Of a stretch of 9,008 nucleotides of DNA, positions 6,824 through 9,008 are shown piece after piece (the stretch's first letter is position 1; every line of letters begins with the position of its first letter). The notes below the pieces were generated by a model. That model ran no database searches and had not been told where the DNA came from. It worked only from the letters and a program-made list of their open reading frames with translations. The position numbers and the translations under genes were made by a program. Origin of the DNA: an uncultured bacterium (lineage in GTDB: Bacteria > Desulfobacterota > Desulfobulbia > Desulfobulbales > Desulfobulbaceae); contig CAITZN010000114.1 of NCBI GenBank assembly GCA_903896915.1, forward strand, positions 1 to 9,008, given 5' to 3'.

Positions 6824-8269
6824 ATGGCGCAGGTTATCCATATCCATCCTGTCACCAGAATTGAAGGACACGCCAGCATCGCCATTCACCTAGACGATGT
6901 CGGTCGGGTCAGTGATGCCCGTGTTGAGATAGCTGCACTCCGCGGTTTTGAGCAGTTCGTTATCGGGCGGCCAGCAGAGGAAATCCCCCGAATTGTCAGC
7001 CGGATCTGTGGTATTTGCCCATGGATGCACCACCTGGCAGCAGTCAAGGCTATTGACGGCTGTTTTGGGGTCACCCCCACCCCAGCCGGCCACCGACTGC
7101 GTGAGCTTTGCCAGGTTCTGGCCCACATCCACGATAAAATCCTCCACTTTTTCTTTCTTGCCGCACCTGATTTTGTCCTTGGCCCGGACAGCGACTATTC
7201 GGTTCGCAATATCATGGGCATGGTGCGCAAGGACCCTGAACTGGCGGCCCGTGTCGTTCGTATGCGGCAACTGGGGCAAATGATGCTGGAGCGATTTGCC
7301 GGCAAGGCCATCCATCCGGTAGCCGGAGTGGTCGGCGGTTTTGCCAAACCGATGAGCAACGAGGAACGCCAAGAGTTGCAACGCGACGCCGCCCTGCTGC
7401 TCGACTTTGCCTCCTTTGCCCTCGACTATGCGAAAGACAAAGTCTTCGGACGCTTTCAGGAGGAGATGCAGTCCCTGGGCGCTATCACTACCGGCTTTCT
7501 GGGTGCGGTTGATGCGCAGGGAAATCTGCAACTCTACGACGGCCTGCTGCGCTTGATGCATCCCAATGGCAAATCTGTCGATTTTCCGGCAAGTGACTAT
7601 GAGCTGCACCTGAGCGAACATGTCGAACCTTGGTCCACAGCCAAGATGGTCTATGCCAAATCCTGGCGCGAGGGTTTTTCCCTCGATCCAGCAGCACCCA
7701 AAGGCATCTACCGGGTTAACACCCTGGCCCGCCTCAATGTTTGCGACCGCATTGCCACCCCTAGGGCCCAGGCAGAGCTAGAGGCTTTTCGTGAACAATT
7801 TGGACGTCCAGCCCAGGGTACCCTGCTGTATCACTGGGCCCGACTGATTGAACTGGTCTACGCCTGTGAACGCACTTTGGAGCTACTTGCTGACGATGCT
7901 ATTACGGACTCGGCAATACGCAATCCGGCCACACCGCAAGCAGGCCGTGGCATTGGCCATGTCGAAGCGCCTCGGGGTACCTTAATCCACGATTACACCA
8001 CTGATGATAATGGCTGTATCACCAAGGCCAATCTGATCGTCGGTACCACCCACAATATCGCGCCGATGAACCTGAGCGTGCACCAGGCGGCCTCCAGCTT
8101 GATCTGCGACGGTGAATTTGACGAAGAGATGCTCAACCGGATCGAGATGGCGGTCCGCGCTTATGACCCCTGAATTTCCTGCGCGACGCACCGCCTGGAT
8201 GGCGGGCTTGCATTGGCAGTCACCCTGTATGACCATCAGGGCCAGAGCATCAGGACTTTGCAGCGCTAA
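6824..8269 (+). CDS. mvhA: Mvh-type [NiFeSe] hydrogenase large subunit, selenoprotein read through TGA 8171-8173
   Basis: The catalytic subunit, which splits H2 at a nickel-iron centre. ATG 6824 has a strong ribosome site (GAGGAG, 6809-6814). The N-terminal motif TRIEGH is at residues 11-16 and the first ligand pair is in RICGICPWMHHLAAVKAID (Cys62, Cys65). A conventional reading ends after Asp448-Pro449, losing the second ligand pair. Reading the TGA as selenocysteine gives DPUISCATH (Sec450, Cys453, His456), the exact C-terminal L2 motif, then 25 more residues to TAA 8267-8269, for 481 residues in total. In known NiFeSe hydrogenases and VhuU, Sec replaces the first Cys of this pair and binds nickel terminally. 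The endopeptidase is expected to cut after His456. A SECIS-like hairpin follows the TGA. If the TGA were a true stop, the enzyme would lack two nickel ligands and could not work, which is hard to reconcile with the intact operon. No export signal. Confidence 0.92.
8171..8173 (+). other. Selenocysteine codon (recoded TGA) in mvhA
   Basis: This in-frame TGA takes the place of the first cysteine codon of the DPCxxCxxH nickel-binding motif. The codons on both sides (Asp-Pro before; Ile-Ser-Cys-Ala-Thr-His after) match the family motif without any frame shift. Reading continues 31 codons to TAA. Selenocysteine at this position is established for [NiFeSe] hydrogenases. Confidence 0.9.
8188..8211 (+). 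promoter_or_regulatory. Candidate bacterial SECIS element
   Basis: A perfect 5-bp stem, CCGCC (8191-8195) with GGCGG (8201-8205), closes a 5-nt loop TGGAT. An outer GCA/TGC pairing (8188-8190 with 8209-8211) is possible with a 3-nt bulge. The stem begins 17 nt after the TGA and the loop has G at its second position. Both fit the general description of bacterial SECIS elements, which lie inside the coding region just downstream of the Sec codon and bind SelB. Identified by eye; folding energy was not calculated. Confidence 0.7.
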
Positions 8270-8319
8270 AACCCTGATGACAACCATCATCCCTTGATCA
8301 TTTATTCCGGAACTTCCCT

Positions 8320-8574
8320 ATGAACGAGAATATAAATAGTAAACAGCGAAAGGTCGTCAGGGTCGAAGCGCCGAACTGTGCCTGCGGTTATGTCGGGCAT
8401 ATGACTGCCGACGAACTCAAACAACGCGCCGCTCACGATGACATGGATCTCTCCTGTCCGGTCTGCGGGCTTATCCATTTGAGCCGGGAAGAAATCGAGG
8501 ATCTGGAAAAACAGAAGATCGTCCACTCCAAACGCTATCGTGAAATTCAGCGCCAGGCTTTGGGTGAGGGGTAA
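8320..8574 (+). CDS. Small zinc-ribbon-like protein of unknown function
   Basis: An 84-residue charged, soluble protein that I cannot place in a named family. It has a Cys-x-Cys pair (Cys20, Cys22 in PNCACGYVGH) and a Cys-x-x-Cys pair (Cys46, Cys49 in LSCPVCGLIH), 23 residues apart, which could form one treble-clef or zinc-ribbon site; His27 or His53 might contribute. Residues 54-80 are rich in Glu, Lys and Arg and look helical. There is no signal peptide or membrane segment. ATG 8320 is preceded by a modest GGAA at 8309-8312. It lies 50 nt after the extended mvhA end and before hypF, so a role in hydrogenase assembly or regulation is possible, but only position supports this. It has no HypA or HypC signature that I can see. 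The coding call is fairly secure; the function is open. Confidence 0.7.
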   Translation: MNENINSKQRKVVRVEAPNCACGYVGHMTADELKQRAAHDDMDLSCPVCGLIHLSREEIEDLEKQKIVHSKRYREIQRQALGEG

Positions 8575-8730
8575 GAAAAAGAGCCATTATGCAAATTGGG
8601 CATACTGTTCAAACCTAAAAAAAGAGGTGGTGTAAACAATTCCTTACTGCTACAGTATGGCTTCCTGTCTGAGGTATATCCACCGTCACCCCATGACAAA
8701 GCCCTCATCAACCTGCCACAACCAAACGCT
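8575..8730 (+). repeat. Intergenic region with an inverted repeat upstream of hypF
   Basis: This 156-nt gap contains CATACTGT (8601-8608) and its exact reverse complement ACAGTATG (8652-8659), 43 nt apart. The right arm can alternatively fold locally: TACTG (8645-8649) pairs with CAGTA (8653-8657) around a 3-nt loop. The two pairings exclude each other, as in some leader switches, but no U-run follows either hairpin, so I do not call a terminator. A purine-rich AAAGAGGTGG at 8621-8630 has no clear in-frame start behind it. No confident promoter was seen. Confidence 0.35.
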
Positions 8731-9008
8731 ATGACCCTGGCCGTGAACCTCGCTGATAGGCAGAAAAAAACCCTGATCATTACCATTCACGGGATTGTTC
8801 AAGGAGTGGGGTTTCGTCCGTTTGTTTACCGATTAGCCCACCGACACGGCTTAACAGGGACGGTTGCCAACAACAGTGCCGGCGTCCACATTCGCATCTG
8901 CGGCACCGAGGCAGCCCTGGATAGTTTCGTTGCTGCCCTGAGAACCGAAGCGCCACCGTCCGCACGGATCATCCGCCTAGACGTGCAAACGACTGAGCAC
9001 CAGCTCCC
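8731..9008 (+). CDS. hypF: Carbamoyltransferase HypF, N-terminal part (runs off window)
   Basis: Only the first 92 codons are present; the frame is open at the window end. The visible part is the acylphosphatase domain that begins HypF: HGIVQGVGFRPFVYRLA (residues 20-36) followed by GLTGTVANNSAGVHI (40-54). Arg29 and Asn47 match the catalytic Arg and Asn of acylphosphatases. The phrase GFRPFVYRLA is typical of HypF rather than stand-alone acylphosphatase. HypF transfers the carbamoyl group from carbamoyl phosphate to HypE, the first step in making the cyanide ligands of the NiFe site, so it would serve the hydrogenase encoded upstream. ATG 8731 is the only in-frame ATG before the conserved domain, but it lacks a clear ribosome site; GTG 8743 is an alternative. 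The frame is open back to the stop of the preceding small gene at 8572-8574. Confidence 0.88.
   Translation, partial: MTLAVNLADRQKKTLIITIHGIVQGVGFRPFVYRLAHRHGLTGTVANNSAGVHIRICGTEAALDSFVAALRTEAPPSARIIRLDVQTTEHQL

Noticed and set aside
8273..8295. Hairpin TGATG-ACAAC-CATCA after mvhA as a terminator.
   Set aside because: The stem is short and AT-rich and has no following T-run.

Overview
The window holds a plus-strand gene cluster for a cytoplasmic, flavin-based electron-bifurcating hydrogenase/heterodisulfide-reductase complex of the Mvh-Hdr type. Some of the maturation genes for its NiFe centre are included. Moderate GC content, bacterial HypF and MerR-type sequences, an HdrC-HdrB (HdrD-like) fusion, a very long HdrA and apparent selenocysteine use together suggest an anaerobic Desulfobacterota (sulfate-reducer-like, possibly Desulfobulbales) rather than a methanogen. 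The taxonomy is inference; no marker gene is present.

Layout: 1-251 has no recognisable gene. 252-785 is a hydrogenase maturation endopeptidase. 782-2245 is an HdrC/HdrB-like iron-sulfur protein with an N-terminal helix-turn-helix. 2242-2352 is a possible 36-codon small ORF. 2345-5428 is a double-module HdrA flavoprotein. 5425-5841 is MvhD. 5857-6777 is MvhG, the hydrogenase small subunit. 6824-8269 is MvhA, the hydrogenase large subunit, read through an in-frame TGA. 8320-8574 is a small zinc-ribbon-like protein of unknown function. 8731 to the window end is the start of hypF. Two junctions are ATGA overlaps and the other gaps up to the zinc-ribbon gene are short, so 252-8574 looks like one operon. 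A 156-base gap separates it from hypF.

The main finding is that a standard gene call for mvhA stops at TGA 8171-8173, directly after Asp-Pro and just before the nickel ligands. Translating the TGA as selenocysteine restores the DP(U)xxCxxH metal-binding motif, a protease cleavage site after His, and a 25-residue C-terminal extension ending at TAA 8267-8269. A 5-bp GC hairpin with a GG-containing loop starts 17 nt after the TGA, where a bacterial SECIS element should lie. The locus therefore most likely encodes a [NiFeSe] form of the Mvh-type (group 3c) hydrogenase.

Proposed working model: MvhA oxidises H2. Electrons pass through the MvhG clusters and the MvhD [2Fe-2S] cluster to HdrA, whose flavin would bifurcate them. 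One branch would go to ferredoxin through the HdrA clusters, the other to the HdrC/B-like protein and a disulfide or similar high-potential acceptor. The real acceptor is unknown; in a sulfate reducer DsrC is one candidate. The protease trims the MvhA C-terminus and HypF helps make the cyanide ligands of the iron.
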